From Cinclus cinclus (Eukaryota; Chordata; Aves; Passeriformes; Cinclidae): a stretch of 64,000 nt of DNA. Positions 37,807 through 51,357 of this stretch are shown in pieces. The position numbers and the translations under genes were made by a program. The notes beneath the pieces were generated by a model. It did not search any database and had not been told where the DNA came from. It saw only the letters and a program-made list of their open reading frames with translations. The stretch's first letter is position 1; the number at the start of each line of letters is the position of its first letter. The stretch covers positions 105,580,181 through 105,644,180 of the forward strand of contig NC_085047.1 of assembly GCF_963662255.1 (NCBI RefSeq). The letters run 5' to 3'.

Positions 37807-38603
37807 CAGGGTAGCCGCAGTGGCCGGATGGCCAGGCTCAAAGAGTGATGGTGAGTGGAATTACATCCAGCTGCTGGCCAGTCACCCGTGGTTTCCCAGG
37901 GCTTAGTGTTGGGAAAAGTCCTGTTTAATATCTTTATCAATGATCTGGGCAAGGGTATCAAGAGCACCTAGCACTCCAAGCTAGGCAGAGTGCTAATCTG
38001 CTGGAGGGTATGAAGGTTCTACAGAGGCATCTGGACGGGCTGCATTGATGGGCTGAGGCAAATTGCATGAGCTTCAACGAGGTAAAGTCCTGGGTTCTGC
38101 TTCTGGGTCACAAGAACCCCAGGCAATGCACCAGACTTGGGGAAGAGTGGCTGGTAAGGTGCCTGGCAGAAGACACCTGGGGATGTTGATTAACAGCAGC
38201 TGAACATGAGCCAGGTGTGCCCAGGAAGGCCAAAGGCACCTGGCCTGGATCTGCAATGGTGTGGCAGCAGGACCAGGGCTGGGATTGTCACCCTGTGCTT
38301 GGCACTGGTGACTCCACACCTCAAATCCCGTGTCCAGTTTTGGGCACCTCACTACAGGAAAGGCATTGAGGGCATTAAGTGAGTCCAGAGAAGGCCAATG
38401 GAGCTGGGAAGGGTCTGGAGCACAGGTGTGATGGGGAGCAGCTGAGGAAATTGGAAATGTACAGCCTGGAGAAAAGGAGGCTCAGGAAGGACATCCTTGT
38501 TCTCTCCAACTGCCCAAAAAGATGATGCAGTGAGGGAAGTGTCAGTCTCTTCTCCAAGGTAATGAGTGAAGGACAAGAGGAAATGGCTTCAAGTTGCCCC
38601 AGT
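37807..38603 (+). mobile_element. CR1 LINE, second subfamily, RT region without 3' end
   Basis: About 800 bases follow CR1 reverse-transcriptase order. The 'ctcaaagagtgatggtgagt' and 'gtcctgtttaatatctttat' segments come first, then 'gggctgaggcaaattgcatg', 'cttggggaagagtggctggt' and 'ttgggcacctcactacagga'. The 'acaagaggaaatggcttcaa' segment comes last. It differs in the middle from the copy at 9700 and is a different subfamily. Internal deletions, for example after 'aagagcacctag', and stops break the frame. The 3' end is missing. Confidence 0.92.
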
Positions 38604-41600
38604 CCCTAGCTCTACTTACCAAAAGGATACATAAACCTGTGTAGAAAGAAAGCAGTGAAATGTACATCAAGCATTGGGAATACCAGAAACAGATCTATGT
38701 TTGAAAAGCATGAGTTTATTGGACAGCAACCAAGAATATGAGTTCAAGGTTGACTGTACAGGACTCTGTAGTCATGGAGTTGACTGGAATTTTTCTGAGT
38801 CCCCCATAAGGCCTGAGAGTAATCTTTGCACCTTTGTGTACTGGACATAAATTAGCATTTCCTGTACTGTTAATGTGCTTTTGTCACAGCCAGCACTGTT
38901 ACTTATGCAATAGTAGAGTGTTTGCAGTTAGGCATGCAAGCAGTGCTGTAATACAAAATCAGCTGAATATTCTTAACAAAATAAATATGTTGAAAATATG
39001 CTTAGATGTCTGAAGCATAGACTTTGCTGTAGTTCATACTTTTAGCTAAATGAATTATTTTCTTTTAAAATGAAAAATTACTCTGGGAACATTTGTAAGT
39101 TTTCTGTCAGGTCAGATGGAAATCTGTGACTGGATAGAGTTGCCTGCCCAGACTGCATTCTATTACAATAAGAAGTACAAATCACAAGGCTTTGAACTGC
39201 ATCTGTTTTATTTGCATATGGAGTCTGGACCTTAAGCATGCTACCTTAACATAATTCCTTTGAAGCACTTAACGCAAAATTAAAGCTAATTATGATAATT
39301 AAATCTTCTGAAAGTAAAAAGTGACTGGAATAGTACTCAGGTCTAGCACAACCAATAAAATAAAAGGGAATATACTAACATCTTCATTAGTTTGGGATTA
39401 GTACAGTACCTTCCAATGTCTCTGCTGAAACTTGAATTTCAAATGAAAGTTAGAATTTTGCTTTCATTGCCTGGTGCATGTGACATTAGAATTAAATGCA
39501 AAACATGGTTGTAACTACAATGTCACTGTTGATCTCTCTCTTTTACACAGCTCTTTTTCAACTTATAAAACATTTCTCTCCCTCCATAAAACATTAAATA
39601 TCTACATTGTGAGATTTCATGTGTGGTCGTCTGGTTTAATCTTCAAGTAGTTTCAGCTAAATCAGGCATTAAGGGGATGCTCTTGTACCAATGTTGTTGC
39701 ACACTGATCTTGTTAATGCAGTGACCAGACTCTCAGCAATCCTCATTGCAGCTTCTCCCGGTTGTTAGTTCTCTGTCATGAATTTGTAGCTACAAAAAAA
39801 ATGCCATATAGCTTTTCTTTGAGCAGATCTGTGTCTGCTGCTATGCTGCTCCAATACTGAGAGAAATACTAATAAATCTGCACTTCAGCACTTGCTAAAA
39901 CAGATCAATTTGGTAATCACCAACATGGAAACAAATAGGCCCTTTATAGATATTAATAAAGGAAGATAATTGCTGGCATTAGTCACAGCATTTAATTTCA
40001 CTGAAGTACTAGTTGGCTATCCTCAAGGTGAGCATATTCTGTGAGGTATTTTCAAGTGTCATGGCTCATGTTTTATAAACAAGCAAACTTTGCTTTCAAA
40101 TAATTAATAAATCAATAAATGCACAGACGCCCCTCCAACAACATGCTGGAAATACTTCTGGTTTACAACAAGCTGCAGGCACATACATAGAAATTTGGAG
40201 GATAGCAAAGATTAACATTTTGAACCATGCACCACTGTACCAGTCAATGAGTGAATAGGTGTATTTTTCCTCTTCTGAGTAACATGTGGGGGTTTGGGTA
40301 GAATTTTTTTCCTTCAAAAAGAAATTGTAAATCTGATAAGAACATAGTGCTTAATTGCAAGTAGCATAAAAATGAAAGCATGAGAATCTAAGCAGACAAA
40401 TGAGAAACAGCTTGATGAGTCAGTAGCCCATATTGTATGTCATGAAGATAGACATTTACCTTTATTCTCACAGAAGTTCACTGCTGTCATTGCAAAGATA
40501 ACTGCTCCAGGCACTAATCCTCTTCCTTAACAAAGACATAAACCCTGTTTCAATTACTTCAACACATTGGAAGACCTGCTTTCTACACTGAGAAACTATG
40601 TTATATCCAACTGATCATGTGGATATAGGAAGCTCCGGGTATGAGCAATACATAACAGGAGATCATAAAAGAATCTTTTGTTACTAAGTAGACAAACAAC
40701 AGGACTCATTGCCAAATGAATGGTGATGATATCATCACCAAAATAGGATGGATGTGTCTGGGCCTATTTTGCTGCTGAAACTGAAATGATCGCTTGCAGG
40801 AAAAAAAATAAAAACCAAACATGCTTACTGTTGAAGGTGTATGAAGAGTTTAAAAATTACCACAACTTCTGCAGGTATAGTAAATTTCAAGAATCAATGG
40901 CAGCATATAACTTGGTGATTTGGGGTGCCAGAGTTTGTATGTTCCAGCTGAGGTTGATGTTGAGACCCTCATTTACCTCCCTAATCCACACCTTCAATTT
41001 GTAAGTCTCCCAGTATCCTCTCATCCTATCTTTGACTTTGAATTATAAGATTTCTCTCTTCTTCCCCCCCAGTCCCTCCCAAATTCTCCAGTATCAAGCG
41101 CCCCCACCTAACAAAATACTTCCTTTCTCTCTTAATCTTCAAAATCACAGATTCAAAGATAGCAAAAATAAACATATCATCCTGCATTTATGTGGAAGAA
41201 TTTCACAACAATGTCAGATCAAGTGTATCAGAACCTACAGCAGCACCCAGGTGAAGGTCTCGAAGGGTCACCAAGAGAAACGTTCACATCACTAGCATTG
41301 ATATCCTATTGTCAGAATCTATAACTTAAATTATCTTTAATATATCCCATTAAGGAAACATATACTGAGTTTCAGGTTTTCCTACCAGAAAGCTTATCAA
41401 AGGGACCTTAATTACCATTTAATATTATCTTTTGTTTTCCAAAAAATAGAGTTGTATCTATGTGGGCTCCATTCAAGACTGGTCAGAATTATGCAGTGTT
41501 TGCTCAGGTTTGTGAGACTTCTAGGGAAACACAGGACAACAAGGTCAAAAATGAACCAGTCAAATGTAATTCAGACTATTGAACTCACACAGACATTATT

Positions 41601-42422
41601 GTTGATTCAGGAGATACTGGAAGCTTAGAGCAATAAAGAAAAAGGTTGGACATTGCATTTCTTTGTCTTGGCAAGAGATGCTGTGGTACTACTACCAAAA
41701 TGACTATCTTTGAATTACTTAAAATGACTTTCACTTAAATAGAAATCTGAAAGAGTATAAACTCAAACTACTTTCGTTTCTTGGATCACTGAATCCAGTC
41801 CTAGAGGTTTGATTTAGTATATGTAAAAGATAGGAAGAATTTCACTGATTTCAACAATAAGTGATTTTTGTGGATGAAGTCACTGAAGCAGAAATCCAGA
41901 TTACTTTGTGTGAAAATAATCTTGCTCCCTAACAATAAAATATAAATTGAACTTTTTATAAATTCATGTGTTTGACAGCATTCCTTATCTAAACCATCAG
42001 AGAATTTTGGAGACAATACAATGTATTTACATTAAAAGTTCCCATGCTGTGTCAATTTTATGTAGAAGCTTCCTTTATATCTGGAAGTACAAAGGGCTCT
42101 ATTTATGAATAAAACATTTCAATTACTGGAAAAAAATGAGTAATAAATTTTCATTATTTGTTTAATTTGAACAATATGTTATTCAAGACAACAACCTAGA
42201 AAATCACAAGCACTTTGTGTAAAACTTATTCAATTTATTAAATGGTTAAAATTATTGCTCTGAACAGTACCCATAGAAGCTGATTCAGTTTTTATGTCTA
42301 TGCCCAGTTTTTAATAGTCACATAGTAGATGTTTACCTTTTTGTAGTAATTAGTAATTAGAAAGTTTTCATGCCATTAGAAAAAATCATTACTTTTGTAC
42401 TTCTGTGCAGTATTGAAGTGTG
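38604..42422. other. AT-rich unique DNA without a recognised gene
   Basis: No exon, RNA gene or mobile element was recognised over about 3.8 kb. Confidence 0.55.
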
Positions 42423-42443
42423 TATATATATATATATATATAT
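42423..42443 (+). repeat. (TA)n microsatellite
   Basis: About ten uninterrupted TA repeats. Confidence 0.9.
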
Positions 42444-43837
42444 GTATAAGAGACATTGCTAGCACCATGATTTGTTATGATTTGGCTGTCACTTAATAGG
42501 AATAAAAGAGATTAATATACCTCTCTCTTCTGCCTAAATACCAGGAATTATCCTAAGGAATATTGTACTATTATAAGGTATGCATTGTCCCAAATATATT
42601 AATGAGAGCATTGTTGAATTATTTTCTAAGATCCCTGTAGAAGAGTGAGCACAAACAATTTCTATCACTTGTTTTCAGCTCTGATAAAGTGATCAGTTCT
42701 TTCCCAGTTCCCTAGGGTGATGTCGAATCCCTATAAGATCTCTAGCAAAACATTCCAGAGAAAAAAGACACTGCTAGTGGATTTTAACTGAAATCCTTCT
42801 TTCAGGTGTCTGAGGTAAAATGTCGTTTCTGGGAAATAAGTCCAGCTGCTGACTTGGTTTAATGTGCAAAACCAGTTAGGGTCTGATTAGAGAGGTAAAG
42901 TGGCTATGCTGCTCTAGACCTAAATTAAAGATTGCTGAGTGATATGTATATTAATAGTTTATTAAAAAGAAAATCTGGTAGGCACTGTGTTTTCTTTGTG
43001 ATTTTAAAATTAAACAGTGAGAGCACTATCTATATCAACAGACTTCTACCTTCTACAAAAATGGTGATACAAAAAAAAATCTCACAGAAGAGACATAGCT
43101 CTGTCTCAAGTTCTTTTCAGTCAGGTGCAATGTCTTAAATATCACACATTAATTAGAAAACTGAAACACATTACCAAACAAGGAAAAAAGTTCACATTAG
43201 ACAAATTTAAGGTAATTTCAGATGTTTCTTGTGCAGCTTTTGTTTCATGTAGAGACCTAGCTCTTCCCTACATGGATAGGTTTTGGTAGATGATTTTAAG
43301 TCGTTTTGACACAGTGAATGGCTTAGCAACCTTTACACATGGACATTTGCTGCACTTAAGTTTTGCTTCATATTTTGTATTTTGTACATTCTTACAATGT
43401 ACTTTGCAAATTCTTAGAATGTATTTTGGAGTACATTGGAAATAGCACAAAGTATGTAACAGCAGTCAGTTCAAAGTTCTGAACTCTTGGTTGAGAAATA
43501 ATAGATTGCCTGTTGCCAAGGCTGAGATGTATGGATCTTCCCCTTCTGTTAGGGAAGGTTAAATCTATTGAATTGCTCAGTGCTTTCTATTAGTGAATCT
43601 AGTAAAGAAACTGTTTGCCATGTTCTCCCATGGGAATTTTTGCATACATTTTGCTTGCGCATCACTTCTCATCTTACTCTGAATACCATTCTCCAACGTC
43701 TCCCTCACTTAAAACCATAAAATTCACTTTTTACCTGGTATTCATTGAATCTAGATTTATATATTTAATATCTTCTATTTATTTGTTTATTTTAATATAT
43801 ACTTTATGAAGATCATTAATTCCCACTTCAAATCCCC
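42444..43837. other. AT-rich unique DNA
   Basis: No gene was recognised. Confidence 0.5.
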
Positions 43838-43920
43838 CCTAGTGAGTTTGCTGATGACAAGCTGGGAGGAGTGGCCAATACCTCAGCGTGTTGTGGAGTC
43901 CTTCAGAGGCACCTTGACAG
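43838..43920 (+). mobile_element. Short CR1 LINE fragment
   Basis: About 80 bases match the CR1 catalytic-domain region. 'gtgagtttgctgatgacaag' encodes the Phe-Ala-Asp-Asp neighbourhood of the reverse transcriptase, and 'ctgggaggagtggcc' and 'cagaggcaccttgacag' follow. It is truncated at both ends. Confidence 0.75.
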
Positions 43921-45732
43921 CTCTTGTGATTTACAGTCTGGTCATGGTCACTGCACTCACAGGATCTGAGCGTTGTCCCTGAACCACCTTGCAGCTCAGT
44001 TCCCTCTGTCTTCCTTCCTCTGCCCTTTGCAAGGCAGCCCTGTCCTGTGGACATGGGGTAGAGACACAGCCCAAGGCTCTAGGGGATGACTGGCAATGTC
44101 GTTTGTCTTTGAAACATCTAGCAGAATCTTGGGAATAGCTGAATCCAAGTCCTGGAACAGCGTACCCTAATAGAAAGCATAACCAAGAGCTGTCTTGGAG
44201 ATCATGCATTCCTGATGGTGTTTTGTGATGTACCTTGCACAGCCTGCTGTAAGAGTTTCCTATGGAAGCAGACATAAAACTTTAAGGATACTTACACTTG
44301 AAAGATAGCACAATACCTACACCTGCACCAAGAGAGTGCCATAACTCAAGGTACAATAACTAGCATTCTCTCTTACTAACACAAATGCACAGAAAATAGA
44401 AACGGCATAAAAATAAATGTGCATGTTTATATTTTTTGAAACTTCACTGATACAGCAGGAAATGGCAATGTATAATGACTTCAATGCATAATAACTTAAT
44501 CCAAAGCGCTGCTGAATGTTCACTCTCTTGGATATTTTCACCACACCTCTTATCTAACAGATAAACAAGTAATATTCTCAGTCAATGAAGATGGCTGTTT
44601 AAAGCTCTATAATGATGAATTCAAATACCAAGTTATGAGCTGCAGAGGGAGAATTCAATTGTTGTAACTAGGCAGTTATATAACTTGACCTGCAGGTGAA
44701 AAACAATTTGAATGTATCGAGGCAGATTAGAAAGTCTGTTCTGTACTCTGATATAAACCATGAGCAGCTATTTTTCAAGCAAGAGGACTTGAACAGAAAC
44801 TGAAGTAGAAAAAAAGACATGTTTTGGAGTAGTATTAAAAATTTAAACAAAGGATATAGTTTGAAGGTGACTATAAATGGCAAAAGTATTTTAAACATTT
44901 AGCATATCCCTTTCAATAGATATAGGTATGAAATTAATATATTTTGGTATTTATTTTTCTGCCTCTTTCATGTTTATAGCTGATGACCACAAGTAAATCC
45001 TTGTGATACAGCACCACTGGATGTATTTGCAAGCAGTTTATTGGTAGTAAACCATCCTTCAGTACTGCTTCCTTTTGGTTTACTACCTCTTCTAATTAAA
45101 TTATCAATATTCACAGATTATAAAACAAATTAAATACTTCAGTGCTCCTAAAATAAATATCTTTACGATTTATCCAATATATTGCATAATGTTAGAATTT
45201 CATCTAGTAGTTCTTCACCATGGAAGATTGTGTCACTCTTTTTTTTATACTCATATGGTCAAAAATTTGTGCTGGAGCTAAAACACCTCTTTTAGAAAAA
45301 AATCCCAACTCCTAATGATTTCAGTAATTAGAATTATGACTGACTTTCACAGAACGTTTATTGTTTTTCTGTTCATCAATACTTTTCAAATAAAATATTG
45401 ATCTGTCTCCCAACTTATTCTAAGTTGAAATTTCACTAAACCAAAGTTAGGTATTCTTTTGTTCAATTAAATCATGTCTATTGTTAGATGTTCTGTCCCT
45501 CTAGATATGTCTAAATTTTAATCAAATTCCCTTTTAACTGTCTATTAAAATTATTCTACTGGAGTCATTGTTGTGGTTCTCTGAACACTCCCACAGCCCT
45601 TCAGCACCCTATAGGAGAGTGTAAATGAAACTCCATTTCAGAAGGCATGTAATCAGAATCACTTCTACATCTATTACTGCAATCTGCAAAATGCTTTGTG
45701 AGTGTGGATCCCATACTGAATTGCATGCAGAG
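43921..45732. other. Unique DNA; 43921-44275 less AT-rich
   Basis: A minus-strand open frame of 114 codons at 43931-44275 has no recognised domain. It may be part of an old repeat continuing from the CR1 piece, but this cannot be shown by eye. Confidence 0.45.
45728..45732 (+). repeat. Target-site duplication, left copy
   Basis: CAGAG lies directly left of the LTR end, matching 46396-46400. Confidence 0.8.
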
Positions 45733-46395
45733 TGTCTTGGTTTGAAAGACAGGTGTTTGCTAAGGAAAGCAGAAGCTTCCCTTTGGACTGAAAAAAAACG
45801 TGATTCTTCCGATTATTATAATTTTGGAATTAAGAGAGCTCTCAGGCAAAGATATGGGGGTAGGAATAACAGTTCTTTACTAGTATATTTAACAAGACAA
45901 ACAAGAACAACAACAGCTATGAAATTACCCCCAAACAGAACAGTAACTCAGTCCCAGTGTTTTTTGGCTGCAGGCACCTTTTCCCTGAGCTGCAGTTCCC
46001 GGTGCTGGGGGCGGGCGGGTCCCGCAGAGCCGCAGGAGGGCTGGGGGTGATGGCAGCGCTGTCCCAGGGGGAGAGAGAGATGGAGAGAGAGCTCTCCGCT
46101 CACGGTGTGGGTCCTGGTGCTCAGCAGAGTGCTGGATGGTGGTAGTTCACAGCGAGAAGGCAGCCGGGCAGGGTCCGATGGTGGTTTCCCGACGCTGGGA
46201 TGGCAGGGATGGGACACAGGCGGCGATCGTCCTTCTCGTCCGAACCCCGCGGGGGAAATGGGCCGAGGCCCAGCCTTCCGCTTCCTCTTCTGGCTGTTTG
46301 AATCTCGCGGGGTTCCCTCTTCCCTCCCGTCCCCTCCCCCTTGTCACCAGGGCCCAGTCAACAGGTATCTTAGCATGACAATGGGGAAAATTCCA
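45733..46395 (-). mobile_element. Solitary ERV LTR with intact target duplication
   Basis: A complete LTR of 663 bases. On plus it begins TGTCTTGGTTTGAAAGACAG and ends GGGAAAATTCCA, giving TG...CA ends. It is flanked on both sides by CAGAG (45728-45732 and 46396-46400). A 5-bp duplication fits ERVL-like or some class I elements. It shares start, end and order with the LTR at 59946-60729, which reads the opposite way. The AGTAAAG plus GTTATTCC block, by analogy to other avian LTRs, makes minus the sense strand. The middle (about 45980-46350) is GC- and CpG-rich, unlike the AT-rich surroundings. No internal viral genes are present. Confidence 0.9.
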
Positions 46396-46400
46396 CAGAG
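46396..46400 (+). repeat. Target-site duplication, right copy
   Basis: CAGAG lies directly right of the LTR end, matching 45728-45732. Confidence 0.8.
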
Positions 46401-49400
46401 GGAAAAAAAAGAAAGAAAGGACTAACCCTCAACACAGAGATTTACAACCACCATTAAATATCAGTATTTTCCAAAATAATATCAATTATGGATAAATTGT
46501 ACAATCTCTGTCTGTATCTGTAAGACCCTGCAATTGGGTGAACTAAAGCTTAGCCTTCAGTCAGACAAATATTAATAAGCCAAGACAGAGCTGTATCTCA
46601 ATGTATGCTTCAGCACTGTTGCTTTTATGTCTTGAAAATTCTGGGTGAAAGCAACATGTGCAACTAAGACTAACATTTCTACAGGAAAAATCAAGACCTC
46701 AGCTAAATAAGAACGTAGGTATTAAATTGACTCATAGCTTCTAGGTGTAACTTAAAAAGAGGTTTCTTGTAATTTCAACATAGTTGGCACACGAAAACAT
46801 TTTTTCCTTTCAGAATAAAACAAAATGTGTATTTCCATTTGACTTCTGTAGCATGCCGTAAAATCAAAGTATTTCTTGGTAACTATAAACTTCTATAAAT
46901 GTTATATTAACATTTTCAAATAGTAAACATGTCTGCTTTTTTTTAGGTAATCAAACAGCTTTAGAAATACTCATGTGTCACATTTCTAGGCATAGTCAAT
47001 GTCAGATATCTTTGAAATTTCCCAAAATTGTTTTCAAAAGCTGTCTCACAACTACCAAATAATTGCCAAATAATACAAGCTATTCTATGTTTGTACCACA
47101 TACATTTCAGAGACCCTAGTATTGCTTTATATTTTGAGGCAGTAAGTCTATTTTTTACTCATGTCGCATATATAATCTTTATCTGAATATCGTTGTCAAA
47201 ATGTCACTTAAAAAGGGGGAGGGGGGTGAAGAATCAGAGGGCAACTCAAGTGTCATTTGATTACTAGTCTATGTAAGCAGAAAGAAGGTCTTTAATAATG
47301 TCGTGATGAGTGGCTCCATTTGTGTTCTAGAGCCTGGGAAAGAGCAGACCAAACCTATCCTGTTGCCCTAAAAAATGTTCATTTGTTAAAAATATTTTTA
47401 ACATCTGCATCTACTTTATAGACAATTTTATAGGCAGTTTTATAATTACTAGTTGTTTTGGAAAATTTATTGTTAATCTCAAACCATGTAAGGGGTATGG
47501 TAGGACACATCAGTACTTAAATTATTATAATTAAGTGAAAGGATGAATAATAGAGGAAAACAAAGTATTAAGAATGTTGACAACTGGAGTCAGTCAAGGG
47601 ATACTTCTCAGTAAAAGAACAGCATGAACTTAAATGTGTTTAATTTAAATCTTAAAATTAAGTACCTTATTGGTAGTAACCCATCCTTTGAGGGTTTGGT
47701 TGCATATAGTACATATCAGTACACATCCCTTACATGCAGTAGATGCTATTGTTACTATCGTACAGGTAAATTAAAACAAAATAAAATTAATACATTAAAT
47801 TACATTTTAAAGAAACCCAGAAAACAACAACAACAACAAAAAACCCAGAACAACTGAAAAAACTAGCACCACCAAGAAGAAAAAAACAAACAACCAAAAC
47901 CTCCTAAAACAAAAAAGCTCAGTAAAAAAAAGCAGCTGTTCCATACTTAAGGGTATTTTGGAGGCATGGTAGTCTAGTTGTTTTTTCTTTGTCAGCCCAT
48001 ATTTATGTGACTATCTTATAATCAAATTATGTTAGTGGAATTAGTTATAGCCCAGAACATGGTCTATTCTACCCTCTTCTAGGGATTATGCAATAGCTAC
48101 CATATGATGCCAGTTGATGCTGATATTCCTGCCAGATGGACATCTACCTTTCCACTGTTGCTACACTTGCTTGTACATATTTCCCTGAAGCATGATTTAG
48201 AAAAAGAATTTATTGCAAATGCTACCACAAAAAATTACACTTTTTTTTTATTTTTTTAAAAAACCTGTTTAAATGGATACACAAAAAAGAAAAATAACAG
48301 GTGATTTAAAAATCTGCTGATTTAACCAAATTATATCTCCCTTGCCACACTTTTAATTGAAGAATTGAAAGACCTCAAGGTTTTCTCTCTGCTTCATTTC
48401 CGTCTCAGTTTTTCTGCATAGAAAAAAAAATTAGAAAGAGAACATGCCTCATAGATCTCAGCAGAGATATTATAGAGTACATAAAAGAGTCTCTCAAGGG
48501 CAGGTTGTTTGCCAAACAGCATCCTTTACAAAACCAACAGTATTTTATCTTTTCTGAACTTTCAATGTTAATTTGACCCCCAACTTCCCTTTCTAATTCT
48601 TTCAAAGAGAATTTTGTAACCACAAGACAGCTAGAAGTGTCACAGGGTTCTTAGTGCTGTAACAGAAAATGCAGAGAAGTAATGAGAAGCACAAATTAAT
48701 TTTAAGAGTGTGAAAATTTAAATTCACAGTCAAAAGATTTTTTCCATTTTTCTGGGCCAAAAGCAATTAAAATCCATGTTATTCTTCTTTTAATTTGAAT
48801 TTAATGACAATGCAACTGGTTTAAACTTTTATGGAGGACAAATGTTGGGTATAAATGCTATCCTCAGTATATGAGTCCTGTTAGAGAGCAGCCAGAATAT
48901 ACAAGGGCGGCTGAACATGAAAAAAAGCAAATTTCCTGAAAGGGAAAAATAACCTTGAGAATGTATGGAGTACAACTGGTAAACAATCAGAATGCAGTGC
49001 ACTTCCATATGTGCTGCAGAATAAGCCCAACTGCAAACACATTCTTTTGAAACACAAAGTTAAATAATGAAGTAGCTTGTGCAAAATATTGACATCAAAT
49101 GAAAGGCTTCCTTTTGGCATTTGGGCAGTTCTGTTCTCAACCATGCTGCACTGGTAGTGTCTTTGCCAAATTCAGATTATTGGAAAAAAAATTCATAGCT
49201 TAACAAACAGTAGAAATGTGTCAGAAATGATGCAAGCATTCCAAATGAAGTAGAAATCTTATGAGAACAATCTACTAAGTGTTTGGAGGGTTTTTTGTTT
49301 ATTTTTTAAATAAATAAAAATTATTGTCATCCTTATTAAATAATTCTTCTACTTGACACCTTCCAATGCAACCCTAACAAGTAAATACTTATTCCTCTTT

Positions 49401-50821
49401 TGATAACATATTGCTGCAAGATGAGTCCTCATATATTGCTGGGTGCAATATCAGCAAATGTTACAAATTGTAATATAACACTTTCTTTTCTTATTTTCTA
49501 AATAAAAGATAGAGATGTAAAGGCCAGGACTTGCTCAATGAGTTCCTTTAGAGGGGCTAAGGTTTTTTTATACCCTGAGGCAGCACATGTGACAAAGGAG
49601 GTTGCACAACAAACTTTCACTCACAAACTTGGAAAACAAGGGTACTTGGCAAATTTTAAAGCACCATTCAATTGAAATAAAGCATTTCACAAGACACTGA
49701 CTTAGCAAACTCTAACTATCTAACTTTAAGTTACCCAGACTTTTAGAAGAGTAAATTAGGAGGAAAAAAAAAAAAGAAATAAAAATTACAGAGGAAGATT
49801 AATACTCATGGCTCAAATTCCAGTGTAATCTAGCTTTTCACTAAGATTATATAAATATACATGTGAGATACAGCTGCACACAATATAGTGAGTACTTTAT
49901 TAGGTAAAAAATTCTTAATAAAAATTATGGTTTCTTTGAAGAAGAGTAACAATCATGAATCTAAACCAATGTCAGTGAGAAGACTGTCAGCATGGATGGA
50001 TCAGGAGAATTAACTGTGTTTAATGAGTGTATTACACTCACCGTCATATAAACAGTGAGAAATACAAGTACATGCAACCTTCAGAACACTGAAAATAATT
50101 TCACAAGGTATATAAAATAGATGACTTGCAAAGAATGGAAATTAAGTTAGCTAACAACTTCATGTATATTGAAAAATAAGCCAGTGGAATTGCAAGGATG
50201 ACAAAGGAGGTGCATTTTCCCCAGGCACCACAGTTCCTGAAGATCTAGTAATAAAAGATATATCTTTGATGATTTTTAAGAGTTTGAAAACTTTCTAATT
50301 CCAATGTTTCCCAGCGTGTAGGGGGTTAGAATTAAATAATGGATTATTTGAAGCATTTATGATTAATTTTGACTCCACAAAATTGTCTTTCTTCACGGAG
50401 AATAAACCCCATGCTAGGTGTCTAAAATTTTCCTATCTTATACAATAATCATGGAGGTGAAAACTTGAAGGCAGCTTAGATAAGATTCCATGACCAATAC
50501 CTTGCTAATCTTTACTAGTATAAATCAACATAACTCTCATGGAAGGAAAGATCAATCCACACAACTTCATTTTATTTCTAGATAAATAATTTTCTTAAGT
50601 AATTTGCTTCTCTACTTTTTTTATAAAATGAGTTACAGTAGTCGACAGATTAGTTCTTAAAGTGGTGTAACAATTCTAAAATTTGAGCTAATGTTTTTTA
50701 AACATATTCTCACTATATTTTGATTTTATGCCTGTAAAGACACTAGTTCTACAAGCACTAATTGCTAAAACAATTAGTTTAATTCATCCATACTCAAAAA
50801 ACCCTGTTGTAATTAGTTCTG
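46401..50821. other. AT-rich unique DNA without a recognised gene
   Basis: No gene was recognised. There is a G-rich patch at 47214-47228 and an A-rich stretch with AAC units at 47805-47935. Confidence 0.55.
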
Positions 50822-51357
50822 AGTTGTGGTTTAATGCCAGTGGGCAGCTGAGATCCATGAAGTGTCCTGCTCGCTTCACTTGCAGTGAAATGGGGAGACA
50901 ACTAGAAGGGTAAATGTCTTGTGGATTGAGATAAACAGTTAAATAGGCAAATAGAAAGCTTCATGCTCTATCAAGGCAAAGAAGGGATTCATTCACTACC
51001 TCCCAAGGGCAGGCAGGTGCTCAGTCACGTCCAGGAAAGCAGGTGACAATTAGCTTGACTTGGAAGCAGGAAGCCAAACGCCATCGCTCCAAACATCCCT
51101 CTCTTCCATTGTCTTCCCTCTGTTTGTGTGCTGAGCATGGCACAGACAGCACAGAATGTGTCCCTCTGATCCCTCGGCTCAGCTGTGCTCCCTCCTCACT
51201 TGTGGTGATGGTGTCAAGACAGAAAGGCCCGGGTGTCATGCAAGCCCTCAGCAATAACTCATACATCACCGTGTTATCAGCACTGGCTTGGCCACAAACC
51301 CAAAATGTGGCACCGTACGGTTTGGTACACGGCCAATAACTCTGCAAAAGCAGCGCA
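50822..51357 (-). mobile_element. Solitary ERVL-type LTR, reverse orientation
   Basis: This is the reverse complement of the family seen at 35095. In plus order it shows 'gttgtggtttaatgccagtg', 'tgtggattgagataaacagt', 'attcattcactacctcccaa' and 'gggcaggcaggtgctcagtc'. Then come 'gtgtgctgagcatggcac', 'catcaccgtgttatcagcac' and 'gccaataactctgcaaaag'. About 536 bases survive, so it is near full length. The presumed TG/CA ends have mutated (AG at the left), and no target duplication was found. The 137-codon open frame on its minus strand is accidental. Confidence 0.88.

Noticed and set aside
45625..46425. Cluster of overlapping open frames of up to 141 codons in a CpG-rich block, as a CpG-island gene
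   Set aside because: The block lies within an LTR bounded by a target duplication; the frames are by-products of its GC-rich core.
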